Of a DNA stretch of 64,000 bases, positions 1 through 12,200 are shown piece by piece. The notes under the pieces are model-generated. The model was not told the DNA's origin. It saw nothing but the letters and a program-made list of their open reading frames with translations, and ran no database searches. The first letter of the stretch is position 1; the number at the start of each line of letters is the position of its first letter. The position numbers were made by a program, and so were the translations under genes. Source of the DNA: Micractinium sp. NFX-FRZ (Eukaryota; Chlorophyta; Trebouxiophyceae; Chlorellales; Chlorellaceae); contig JAPTJF010000117.1 of assembly GCA_029339195.1 (NCBI GenBank), positions 78,216 to 142,215 on the forward strand. Direction: 5' to 3'.

Positions 1-230
1 CTCCCACGGCGGAGCCAACCACCTGCAGGCACAAAAGTGAGGTCGGGAAGGAAGAGTGCAAGTTGCCGTGGTAAATGCAGAGCACAGCACACACCCGGGA
101 ATGGTCGAAGCCCGCAGCACAGACTACTCACAAAACATCCTCGGCCCGCTCAACCTCCGACCCAAGTGCATCCTACACTTACCTGCAGGATGGCGGCAGC
201 CACCTCCCGCTTGACCTGCTCCCGAATGGC
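1..230 (-). other. Start of the next ACP of the PKS, cut by the window edge
   Basis: After the KR tail the chain reads [17 protein letters not shown], then a 160-bp intron (23-182, gtaagt donor), then VVGSAVG at the edge. This is the first helix of another carrier domain, so at least one further ACP, and probably more modules, lie outside to the left. Confidence 0.7.
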
Positions 231-3200
231 AGCTGGGTCTACTGCCGCCGCCGCCTTCCTCCTATCACCGCCCGCTGCAGCAGCCCTTGCCACGCTGCTG
301 CTGAAAGGCGTAGCACCTGCCTCCACCTGGTCCACCTGCACTTCAGGTGCCATCTCAGCAAAGAAAGCAGACTGGCTGGTTTTGAGATAAGTGGCCCAGA
401 GGAAGGAATTGACTGCCAGCTGGGGCAGCGCTGGGGTGGCAGCCCCGGGCCCCGAGGCGTGCAGCACGACAGAGAGCGCCAGCAGGCCTTGGTCAGCCGA
501 AATACTGCCCTGCCCGATGCGCTTCAGGCGGCGCAGCACCGCCTGAGAGGCCATGCCTGCAAAGACGCACATACAAAAGGGTACAGCAAGGCGTCAAGGT
601 GATGGGCAGTGGCGAGCCGATCCTACATGTGCAGGGCTCGGCATTGACAGCAAAGTGGAGGGCAGTGCAGTGCTAGTACAGTACAGCGAAAGTGCAGTAC
701 AGCCCCTCCCCTCGTACCCGAGGAGGCCCAGGCGCCCCACTGCACGCTCTTGGAGGCTCCTCCCGCCGCCTGCCAGGCGTGCGACCAGGCGTCCAGCGCC
801 GCGTTGGCAGCCGCATAGTTGGCCTGCTTGGATGGGATGAGGTGGGGGGACAGACGGTGAGGCAAATACACACGGGCCAGGTCGTCCCTAGCATGTGACA
901 CAGCAGCATGACAGCACTTATGCACAATGACAAGAGGAGGTGCCGAGCATGCTGCACCACTTGCACCCCACGATGGCCCCTGTTGCTCACCTGGCCAGCC
1001 GCGCCCAGCAGGGAGGCCACCGAGGAGAAGAGGGCCAGGCTGGCCACTGGCTGGCGCTGCAGGGCGTCTGACGTGGCCGACAGGCCGCCCAGCTTGGGCG
1101 CAAACACGCGCCTGCACCCATGGCGTAAACGGATAAGGGAGGCACGTGTATTTATGTGTGCTCCTGTTGGTTTCTGAAGCAAACCTCTCCGGGAGAAGGC
1201 TGCGCTGTTGGGATCAATGCACAGACACCATGCTCCTTCCCACGCAGGCACCAAACATACATACAAGCACCACGAGTTACCTGAAGGAGGCTGCACTTTG
1301 CTTGTCCAGCAGAGAGTCTGCCAGCACCCCGCTGGCGTGCAGCACTGCCTGCAGGGCAGGCCCCTCCTGGCCAGCCGCATCCAACGCAGAGGCAGCGTCC
1401 GCCGGAGAGCCGGCGTCTGACATCTCAGATGTGATGCACGCTGAGGTGGCCGCCAGGCTGGCAGCTGCGGCGGCATCTGCCACGCGGCCGCCCCGGCTGA
1501 GTAGCCGGATGTGTGCGGGGCCCAGCCGCTGCACCAGCCACTGGCTGATCATCAGACCCAGCCCGCCTGCAAGGGGGGAGGCAGGGTGATGAGGAGATGG
1601 TGGGCACAGGAGCGTCCGAGAGACAAGCCCACACCAGCACCTCAGCAGAGGTCAAGGATATGTTTATCAAAGCAAGCACTGGTCGTTGGCTGTCCTTGCC
1701 TGATCCGCCGGTGATGGCAATTGAGGGGTGGCTTCCCGGCGGGAAGGCTGTAGGTGCATTGCTGGCAGCGTGCTCTGTGGACACCACCACCTTGCCCACG
1801 TGGCTGGCCTGCAGGGAGGAAGTTGTTGTTCATACACGAAGCATGGTTGGCAACTCTGAATAGCTGCGTTGATGGCCGGAGATAAAACCTGGAGGCATGT
1901 GCTGTCAGCAGCTCACGACTAAACAGCTGCCAACAACAGCAAGCCACTTGCCTGGATCATCTGGCGGAAGGCGCTGGCCACGCTGCCCAGGGTGTGGGTG
2001 ATGTGGCGCAGCGGGCGCAGCACGCCGTCCGCCAGCTGGCGCGCCACCTTGCTCAGGGTGGCACGGATCACAGATGGCGGCAGGAAGTCCACCGCCACCA
2101 GTGAGTAGCGCACGTCGGGGCGCTCTGCAGCAGGAGCAGAGGGGGCGTTGTCAGAGTTGTAGATGGCTCACTTGCCCACAGCAAGTACAGCAGGCAAGCA
2201 GGCAACATGCCCCGGCACTCACCCTGTGCCACGCGTGCCGCGCTCCAGATGTCGCGCTTGCTGATCTCCACAAACCGGCCGCCCGCTCCCAGTGCCGCCA
2301 GCGAGCCGGCCACCATGCCGGCGCTGGTCAGGCTGTTGAGCACCACGCTTGCTCCTCCCAGCTGGGAGGCCTCGCTGACAAAGGCGGTGTCGCGGGAGCC
2401 CAGCACGTGCTGCACACCCAGGCTGTGGAGGAGGGAGCGCTTTGCCGTTCCACCGGCGGTTGCCAGCACGGTGGCTCCTTTGGCCTGAGCCACCTGAATG
2501 GCTGCCAGGCCCACACCGCCGGCAGCGGCGTGCACCAACACGCGCTCCCCTGGCTGCAGGGCAGCCGCCTTCCCCAGCGCCATCTCAACTGCAACAAAAG
2601 TGCATTCACGACTTTGAGGATTGAACACGTGTAATAGGGTTGAAGGAATCACACTGACACTTCCTGACCGGGTTCGGGCGAATCAGCAGTCCTCAAGGCT
2701 TCTGTCAGCTTTGGGTGGCTTGCCTGTGATGAAGACTGTGGGGGTGGTGGCAGCCTCCTGGTAGCTCAGCGTGCTCGGCATGGGCGCCAGCATGGCAGCG
2801 GGGGAGGTCACCACGGTGCCCAGGCAGCCGTGCGCCAGGCCAAACACAGAGTCGCCTGCACTCAGAAACAGGAGAGGGGAGAGGAGCAGGCACTGCCAAA
2901 GTGTGGGGATGTGCACCTTGGTCTATAACAAGTGGGTCATACAAGGTTTCCTGACATGTGTTTGAGTGCAGCAAAATTTAGGCAGTGCCCCCCACCTGGC
3001 TTGAAGCCTGACTCTGCCCCTGCATGCATGATGACGCCAGCGCAGTCGCTGCCAGGCGGGCCGGGGTCGCCAGGGTACATGCCCAGCACATTGAGCACGT
3101 CTCTGCAGTGGAAAGGGTGTGGTGAGGATAGGAAGGTATTACATCTAGTAAAGGACGTTTGCTCACATAGCGTTGACTATGGCAGCATGTGCGCATGAGG

Positions 3201-6200
3201 GCAAAGAACTTCCCTCATTGCTTGTGAGAGTCCTTTGCATATGTGCAACCCCCGCCTCACCTGAAGTTGATGCCCACCGCCTTGACCGCCACCAGCACCT
3301 CGTGGGCCTTCAACCTGGCAGCTGCCTCGCTGGCATCAACCGGTTGGCATGCCAGGCTGGCGAGAGAGCCACGAGGGTGGGGACGGATCTGCATCAGGCT
3401 GGCGGCTGGTGCCACAGCACGGCTGCAGAGAAGGAGGGAGGGCACATGGCGGCCGTTTGAGATATTCGACCTTTGCGGCAGCAAATGCAACGGGTGGACA
3501 AGGCATGCTTGTGAGCAGGAAAAGCACTGCTGGCCTGTGACTGCCGTGACATCGGCTCACCTGGGCAGCAGGCGAGGGGTCATGGCCACACTGCGCTGCA
3601 GCCTTGTGGTCATCACCAGGATGCCACGCTGCGAAGAGTCGCTGGCGCCAGGGGCCTGCTGTGCGCTAGCCAGGGTGTCGGCAGTTGCCAGGCTGTAGGA
3701 AGCCGAGGTGTGCTCAGTGGCTGCCACACGCAGCAGGCCCTCCACAGCCCCGGCTGCCAGCAGCTTGCTGTCGGTTGCACCGCCCGCTGCCACGCTGCCC
3801 TCTGGGAGGACGCCTGGCAGAGCAGCAAACAGGCTGGAAGCTTGGGCAGCCTGGGCGTACTGCACGAGGTGCAGTGCTGCACTGGCAGCGCTTTGAGGGC
3901 TAGCGGAGGCGGCCAACTCCACATGTGAAGAACTGCCAGCAAATGCCAGCATCGCTGATTCTGGGTGCCGGAGTGACTGTTCCCTGGGTCCCTGGAGCGC
4001 AGCTGCTGCCTGCAGGTCAACCTCGTAAAGGAAGTCTGCAGGTTTGACCGTAGCAGCTGTCGCCGTTTGACCGACAGCTGGCGCCTTTGACTTTGCCACC
4101 TTGGTCTGCAGCTCTGCCAGGTCAGCAAACGCCCCGCCAGCTGGCGTACACAGCGCAAAGCTGGACACATCCGTCGGCCCAGCGGGCGCAGCATGTGCAG
4201 CGCTGGTGCTGCCTGACAGCTGCCCCGCTGTCGCCGCTGCGGAGCGGTCAACCAGTGCAAAGGAGCCCACTGCAATGGGCACTTTGGCTCCACAGCCAGG
4301 TGCCGTCACGCCCAGGTGAAGGCAGGCGTCCATGCAAGGAGGGGGCACCAGGCAGCCGTCTGTGCTGTGCCTGCTGTCTGATTGGATGCTGCCCACGGCA
4401 TGCCCTCGGGAGGTGGCAGCAGCAGCCAGGGCTGACAGTGCTTTGCCCAACACCAGTTGCTTCAGTGCCATTGCCTGCACCGCCACAACTGCAGTGGTTT
4501 GAACCGCCACTGCGGCCGCTGTAGCGGCAGCCAGGCCCAGGCAGCCTGCCGCGCTTTGCGTGCTGTGCTTGCTGCCTGGCCGCTCAGCATGCGCCAGCTG
4601 GAAGTCGCCGCCAGCAGGGCTGAGGCTGCAGCGCATGACGATGCCTCCGCTCTGCTGCTGCTTCTGCTGCTTCTGCTGCCCCTGCCCCTGCCCCTGCTGC
4701 TGGCTGGGGTGGGGCAGCACCAGGGGAGCGCTGATGGACATGCCACACACTGCCAGCACGCTGCCAGTGCTGCCGCTGGCGCCGCTCCCAGGGTCCAGGA
4801 CTGTTGTGCCAGCTGCAAGCACCGCCTCAAGCATGCCAGCCCCTGGGAAGAGCACCCGACCAAACACAACATGGTGAGCATACATAGCCAGGCGGGGCGC
4901 CAGCAGCCGGCACTCAAACATGACCGAGCGGGCGCTGGCCCCCGCCTTGCTGCCGCCGCCAACCATGCTGCCGGCCGAAATCAGAGGGTGGGCGGCGGGG
5001 AGCACCCAGAAGCGGGTGCGCTGCACCGCTGCGGTCTTGAGGAAGGCAGCAGTGGGTCCAGGAAGGGCAAAACCAGAACCGCCGTCGGTGCTGCTCTCGA
5101 CATGCCTGCCCAGGATGGCGTGGGCGTTGGTGCCCTGGAAGGCAAAGGAGCTGACGCCGCCCAGCAGCAGGCCGCTGCCCACCGCTGCGCTGGCGCTGAG
5201 CTGGCGGGGAGCCGCCACGCGGTGCGTGGGGCCGTGCTGTGCAGCGGCGCTCACTGCACATGGACGTTGTGCACAGGCATGGAAGGTGGTGCGAGCTTAA
5301 CAGCAGTGGGGCCCCCCGCTTCAACTATTGTTTGCTTCCACAGCACAGCTGCCAGCCACAGAGCATCTCATGTCTGCAAACAGCAAACCATCCCACACCC
5401 ACGCCCACCACATGACTCTGTTGCCCGTCCACCCTAAGTACCTGCACTCGCCACGTAAGCATTGACGCTGACCAGGTGGAGCAGGGGGTCTGCCGCCTGG
5501 TGCCCCAGCGTCAGCGCCAGCTGTGCAATGCCCACGATGCCGGCAGCGGGCTCAGCATGGCCCGTCATGGACTTGGCAGCGGTGAGGTACAGTGGGGCGG
5601 TACGGGGCACGTCCTTCTTCAGGAGGACGGCGGCAGCGGCGCCCACCTCGATGGGGTCACCCAGGGGGGTGCCTGCAGGGCGAGGGAAGGGAGGCGAGGC
5701 AAGTGGCGGGGCGGTTTCAGGATGTCTGTGCGCAAGGAACATGTCAAATCACCCAATTGTCATGAGGCAAGGGGGCCTTGCTCCCAACAGCCTTGCTGCC
5801 TGCACTCCTGCTCCCACCTGTGCCGTGCATCTGAAGGTGCGCCACCTGCCAGGCCGCCAGGTCACCACCTCTCAGCGCCGCATTCACCGCCTCCTGCTGG
5901 CTGGGCCCGTTGGGCGCCGTCAGGCTGCTGCTGCGCCCGTCCTGGTTGACGGCGCTGCCCGCCAGCAGCAGGAGGGAGCGTGCAGCGGCAGTGGAAGAGG
6001 CGGGGGTTGCAGCCCCAATCAGCGCCAGCATGACTGCACCCACAGCCTCGGCACGCACGTAGCCATCTGTGGAGAGGAGAGGGAGAGGCAGGGGGGGCTC
6101 CTTTGGAGGCGGTGGCTCACAAAGACACCCACATGCATTGCTCATGGGACTGGCCCACGCACTGCAGAAGCTGCCGTCGTAGCGCCCCTCATCTACCAAA

Positions 6201-9200
6201 CCTGGCATGCGTGCCCCCACAAAGCTGCCGGCACCCCGCCCACCTGCGGAAGCATCCAGCGTCTTGCACCGCCCGTCCTCAGACAGCATGCCCGCCCGCA
6301 AGCAGGCGCGCGTCCAGGAGTGCACAAGCGTCAGGTTGACGCCCACGCTGCCCGCCGCCTCGCACTCCCCACGCTCCAGGCTCTGCACAGTTTGAGAGGA
6401 GCGGGCGTGCAGGGAGGGGGGTGAGCAACAGCACAGTGATGTTCCAGGGGGTATACATTTGTCACATTTCAGCTCCAGCAACTGTTGCCCCCTGACAGCT
6501 GCCGCCCGCCCCAGTCCAGCAAGGTGCTCGCCAGGTGGGATGTCCAAAGCTTAGTGGCCCCATGCTCTCACCTTGGCTGCCAGGTGCGTGGTGACCAGGG
6601 AGGAGGAGCAGGCGGTGTCGACAGTCATGGCGGGGCCCTTGAGGCCAAAGGTGTAAGAGAGGCGGCCTGCAGGCAGGCGGGGCGAGAGCACGGGGGATTG
6701 GGGGCGCAGCGCGGCGAGTTCGTGGCACACCTCGCCTTTCCATACTCGTATCACCCGTCTGTTGCTCCGCAGCTGCACAGCACTGCCACACACTCACCAG
6801 ATGCCACACTCAGGTGTGCGCCGGTGGCATAGTACGTGTTCAGTGCGCCGCCGCTCTCCAGGCTGATGCGGGCATACTCCAGCTGAGACACACCCACGTA
6901 GACGCCGGTGGCACGAGTTGCCGCGTGCTCTGCCAGGTGTGCACTCAGCGCCTCTGCAAAGCCGGGGGGCGGATGGGGAAGGCAGCATGCGCCGGGATTC
7001 AAGCGCACGGTCTGGCAGCCATGCCCGCATTACATAGCCTCGGTTGTGTCAGTCACTTGCCAGGCTGGCTGCAGCCACGGCGGACTTCACTCTGCCCTTT
7101 CCTGCGACTGCCCCTCCCTGCCGCTGCACCACCACTACAGCGTAGCTCACCGCTGAAGCTCTGCATCACCAGGCGCTGCTGTGGGTCCATGAGGAGCGCC
7201 TCAGCGGGGGAGACGCCCAGGGCGGGGGCATCAAACAGGTCGGCGCCCGACAGGAAGGAGCCATACTGCTGGTTCAGCTCTGCATGGGGGGAGAGGTACA
7301 AATGGGGCAGCGTGGTGTCGCAAAGTGGCAGGGGGAAGAAGAGGAGGGATGTGCGCTTTCCCAGGCCGGCTGGGGTGCTGTGCAGGAGCAGATATGCACG
7401 GCTGCCAGATATGCACGGCTGCCAGATATGCACGGCTGCCAGATATGCACGGCTGCCAGGCACCCACCCTGCACCACACATTCGTGAGGCAGCCTGCTGC
7501 AGGCACCACACACATCGAATGCGTTTAATGCCACGCCACACCCACCTGTGGGTGCATCGGCGGGCGCCAACTCGACATCCCACCGCTCCAGCGGCACCAC
7601 ACTGATGCGGTCGATGCCGCAGCTGCCCAGCCCGTTTTGCAGACTCAGCTGGCCCCCAGGGACGTTTTGGGAGGAGGCAGTGATGGCACAGAGGGTCTGT
7701 GTGTACACAGGTTCGACGGCCGCCAGTGCGGCGGCGGGTGCGGGCGCCAGGGCGGCGGCGAGGTTGGCGCTGGTGACGGTGGGAGGGGCGGCAGTTGCAG
7801 CCGCCGCAGGCACCAGGCCCTCGGTCAACAGGAAGTCTACGATTTCAGAGGCTGCAGAATGGACACATAGGGGGAGGAAAGAAGACATAATGGGTTGTGT
7901 TGACAATGAGGCAGCGAGATGGTGAGAGAATGGCGCATGCATTGTCAGCCCAGTGCAGCATCCAACCCGCCCACAAGCAAGGCTAAATTGGCCTGTGGTA
8001 ACTTATAAATGGTAAGCCTCGCTGACCTGTTGGGTAGTCAAACACCAGGGTGCCCGGCAGCTCGGCAGACAGCGCACTTTCCAGCGCCGCCACCAGTTGC
8101 ACCGCCAGCGTGGAGGTGAGGCCCGCTGACATGAGCGGGGCGTCAGCCGCAATGGCAGCGCCGGCCACCAGGCCGCATGCCTCTCGCAGCACCAGGGAAG
8201 TCAGTTGTGCCTTCTGCTGCTCTGCCCCGCTGGCAGCGCCAGCTGGCGGGGTGGAGGCTGGGGGAGGCACGTCGACGGTGGCAGCTGCTGCGCTGCCAGG
8301 TCCCATCAGGCCTTCCCCCACCAGGAAGCCTGCAATTTCTGCAGCTGTGGGGTAGTCAAACACCAGGGTGCCTGGGAGCTCACTGCCCACTGCCTCCTCC
8401 AGCAGCTGAGTCAGCTGAACCGCCAGGGTGGAGGTGATGCCCGCTGACATCAGCGGGGTGTCAGTTGCCAGGCTGGCAGAGCTGCCCAGAAGCTGAGACA
8501 CCTGCTGCAGCACCAGGGCTGCTGCAGCGGCCTCCTGCTGCGCCCTGCTGGCAGGAGCAGGGGCAGGGGCAGGGGCCACGCGGGCTGCCGCTGAGGCGGC
8601 TGGCACTGAGGCAGCGGGGACCGGCATGCCGACAGGGCGGAGCACACCAGCTATGGGCAGGGCCGGGCCAGCAGCGCTGGGCGCTGCAGCGCCTGCCAGC
8701 TCAGCTGCCAGGAAGCCGGCCATCTCATCAATAGAGGGGTAATCAAACGCCAGAGTGCCCGGCAGCTCCCGCCCCAGCCTCTCCTCCAGCTGCTGAGTCA
8801 GCTGCACCGCCAGGGTGGAGGTGAGGCCCGCCGACATCAGGGGCTCACTCCCGCTGATGCCAGAGGCAGCAGCTTCTCCCATCAGAGAGCCCAGAGCGGA
8901 CAGGATGATCGCCCTCATGGCAGCCTCATCCACCCGGGGCTGTGAGGCTGGCCGGCTGACAGGGCTGGCCAGAGCCGCAGAAGCAGGGGGGGGCGGCTGG
9001 GCAGAGGGAGCAGAGGCAGCCGCCGCCGCCTGCGCCGCCGCCACTGCAGCAGCAGCAGCGGCTGCCTCCTCCGCAGCAACTGGAGTGTGGATCACGCCCC
9101 CAAAGGGAGGCAGAAGCTCCCTGGCAGCTGCCAGCGCCAGATGCAGCTGACCGCCGCTGCCGCTGTTGGGCCCAAGCACCACAGCAGCAGCGCAGGCTGC

Positions 9201-12200
9201 CGGCTCGATGTGCAGCACCACCAGGCGCGCCCCGCTGGCAGAGAGGCCGCCCAGGCTGGCCAGCTGCCCAGGCTGGGGCTTCTCCAGGCACACCACGGCA
9301 ACATTGCGCAGGCCCTTGCCGCCCACCGCCTCTGCCACCTGCAGGGCACAGCGGCAGCAGGCTGCATTTTAGGTTACATGAAACATGATCTGGCAGGAGC
9401 TGCTTGCATGTGTACGACTGGTTGGCCAGCCCGCTGCTGCTGCTGCTGCTGCTCTGCCCTATGCACAGCTTGTATCGCTGAGCAGCAAAGTATGTCCATG
9501 CAGCACCATCCACACACTACAATACTACAAAGCTTGCCTGGGCCTGGATGTCCTCAGCCCGCTCCACAGCCAGCAGGTATGTCAGCTCAGGCAGCAGCTG
9601 GCGCCCCCACTCCACCCCCAGCCCGCCATCCAACGGCTGGCAGGTGATACCGCCGCCGCAGGCAGCTGCCAGCACAGCAGCCGCCTCGGCCAGCCCGGCG
9701 GGAGGTGCCACTGCCCCCGTAGCAGACACAGCAGGGGCAGCATCGACAGCCACACTGGAAGTAACAGGGGTGTTGGCGCCACCAGCGGTACCAGCGGTAC
9801 CAGCGGCGGTACTGCCAAACATGCGGCGCAGCTCGGTCTTCAGGATCTTGCCGGAGCCGGTGGTGGGCATCTTGGGCAGTACGTGTACCGCGGCAGGCAC
9901 CTTGTAGTGCGCCAGCCGGGCGGCACACCAATCGATGAGCTCACGAGAGGTGGCGGTGGCCTGCGGCATGCGGGATGAATTCGGTTGTGTCGAAACGCTG
10001 CTGCCAAGGTCTCAGCAAGTTCAGTGCCACAGGCAAATGGGCAGAGTTCACAATGACGCGGCGGGTGCACCTGCTCTGACTGCTTCCAGCTCGGCTCCTC
10101 CAGACAACACTTCGGCAGCAGCAGCAGCAGCAGCGCCAGCAGCAGCAGCAGCAGCACCAGCAGCAGCAGGGAAGCCAGCGCACCTGTGGGCGCAGGGTGA
10201 CCGCAGCCCCCACCAGCTCTCCCATCACCCGGCTGGGCAGCCCAAACACGGCGGCCTGGTGGACCGCCGGGTGGGCGTACAGCACGGCCTCCACCTCGGT
10301 GGCTGCAGGGCGGGGTAGGCGGGGCAGCAGTGGGGCAGAGGGCGGGGGGCAGGGAAGGGGGTGAAGATGCTGGGCAGCTGGATGGGAGCACACGAACGCG
10401 CCATGTGCTGGGGGTAATGCAACAATATGGATGCAGGGGAGGGCAGGATCTTGGCAGAACAGACGAGCAGCAGCATGGCTGGCAGGCGGGCTCGGGGGCA
10501 GGCTGGCAGCCCCAACCACACAGAACAGCAATGATGCAGTAACGAGCAGTGCAGCAGGCAGCGGCACTCACTGTACACATTCTCTCCTCCCACCAGCAGC
10601 ATGTCCTTCTTGCGGTCCACCACCCAGATGTAGCCCTGGGGGCCCGCGGTGGCCAGGTCGCCCGTCCTGGGGGGCGAGGAGGAAACACGTGGGGCAGATA
10701 AGGGGCAGGCGGACGGGGGTGGGTGGGTTGGTGGGTGAACGGTGGGGGTGCAGTGACACCTGGTGGGCGGAGTCTGGATGCAAGTCGGCAACAAGGAATG
10801 ACCATATGGAATGCCATGCATGGCATGCTTGCATGATGAGCGGTGCAGGCCGAAGGCATATGCAGGCAAGCCCCGTGCTGCCTGCGGCCGACCCCTCAAC
10901 CCGCCCTCTCACTTGAACCAGCCGCCCTCGGCGAAGCTCTCGGCAGTGGCGTCGGGCAGGCCCCAGTAGCCGCCAAACACGGTGGGGCCCCTCACCCACA
11001 CCTCTCCAACCTGCGCAGCCAGAAGAAGCAGTGAGAGACAAGGTTGGCAATGTATGTCAGATGGGGCAGGCAGTGACCACAAGTGGGTGCAAGAGCCGTG
11101 CTTCCCCGCGGCCATAATACGACCCACGCTTTGCCAACCCACTGGGCAGTCTGGGGGGTGGAGCGCCCCGACGTGCTAAAAGCGGCGTCCAAGGCAAACA
11201 GAACCCACCCCCGCCTCCTTCAGGCCCCCCGCCACATCCAGCCCCCCCGCCACATCCAGCCCCCCTCTGGACGGGCAACAGAAGGAAACTAACCTGCTCC
11301 CCGTCCTTGGCCACGTCCTGCCCCTGCTCGTCAACCACCCGCACATCAATGAGCTCAAAGGGCCGCCCGCTGCTGGTCACCAGGGCCAGCTGCTCCTCCA
11401 CTGCAGGGCAGGGCGGGGCAGGAGGAGGACAGGCATGCAGCCAGGAAGCACAATCTGAGGCACCAACAACAAACTGCCTGCAGGTCACCATGCCTGCTAT
11501 GCCGCGGCTACCCAAGATGGGTGCAGCTCCGTGCACAGCGGTCAGCCGCTCATGAAGGCCTGCTGGCACCGCCCACCCACCCGGCATGCTGGCTGCCGCG
11601 CCCGATGGCAGGATGCTCATGCTGATCTTGCCGCAGCACTCGGTCATGCCGTAGGAGAGGAAGAACTGGCAGCCAAACACGGCCAGGGCACGCACCACCA
11701 CTGTGGGGCAGGGTGAAGGCGGGAGGGAGGAGGGAGCAGGATGGGGGAGGCAAGAACAGAAGGTGAAGCACAGGCCACACGGCGCACGTCACAGTGTGCA
11801 CAATGCTCGTTGTGGTGGCATGACGACACATCATGCTGCCAGAGCTGCTCTCAGCCAAACAGGCATGCCTGCCTCATTGCTTGGCTGCCCGACCCCAGCA
11901 CCCTCACCCGCGGGGCTCTGGGGGCTGCCGCCGCAGGAGAGGACGCGGAGGGAGGTGAGGTCCAGCAGGGGTGCCAGCGGGTTGTTGACCAGCATGGCAA
12001 CCATGGTGGAGGCCACGTTGCTGCAGCTCACGCGCTCGCGCTCTGCAGCGGAATTCAGAGCAGTATGGTAGGAAGTTCAGCAGGCATGGCACACACAGCG
12101 GCACTGCAGCGGACACACTCTTGCTGTGCACTGTAGTGTACCATCAGGCAGAGCACTGGAACAGGAACAGCGTGAGGGCACCCACCCCCTTGCCCCCCAG

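Noticed and set aside
4457..5437. A 326-residue plus-strand open frame over the PKS
   Set aside because: Shadow of the KS/DH exon, which carries catalytic motifs on the minus strand.
7391..7458. Possible CRISPR-like or regulatory array
   Set aside because: The units are directly abutting with no spacers, inside a eukaryotic intron; it is an ordinary minisatellite.
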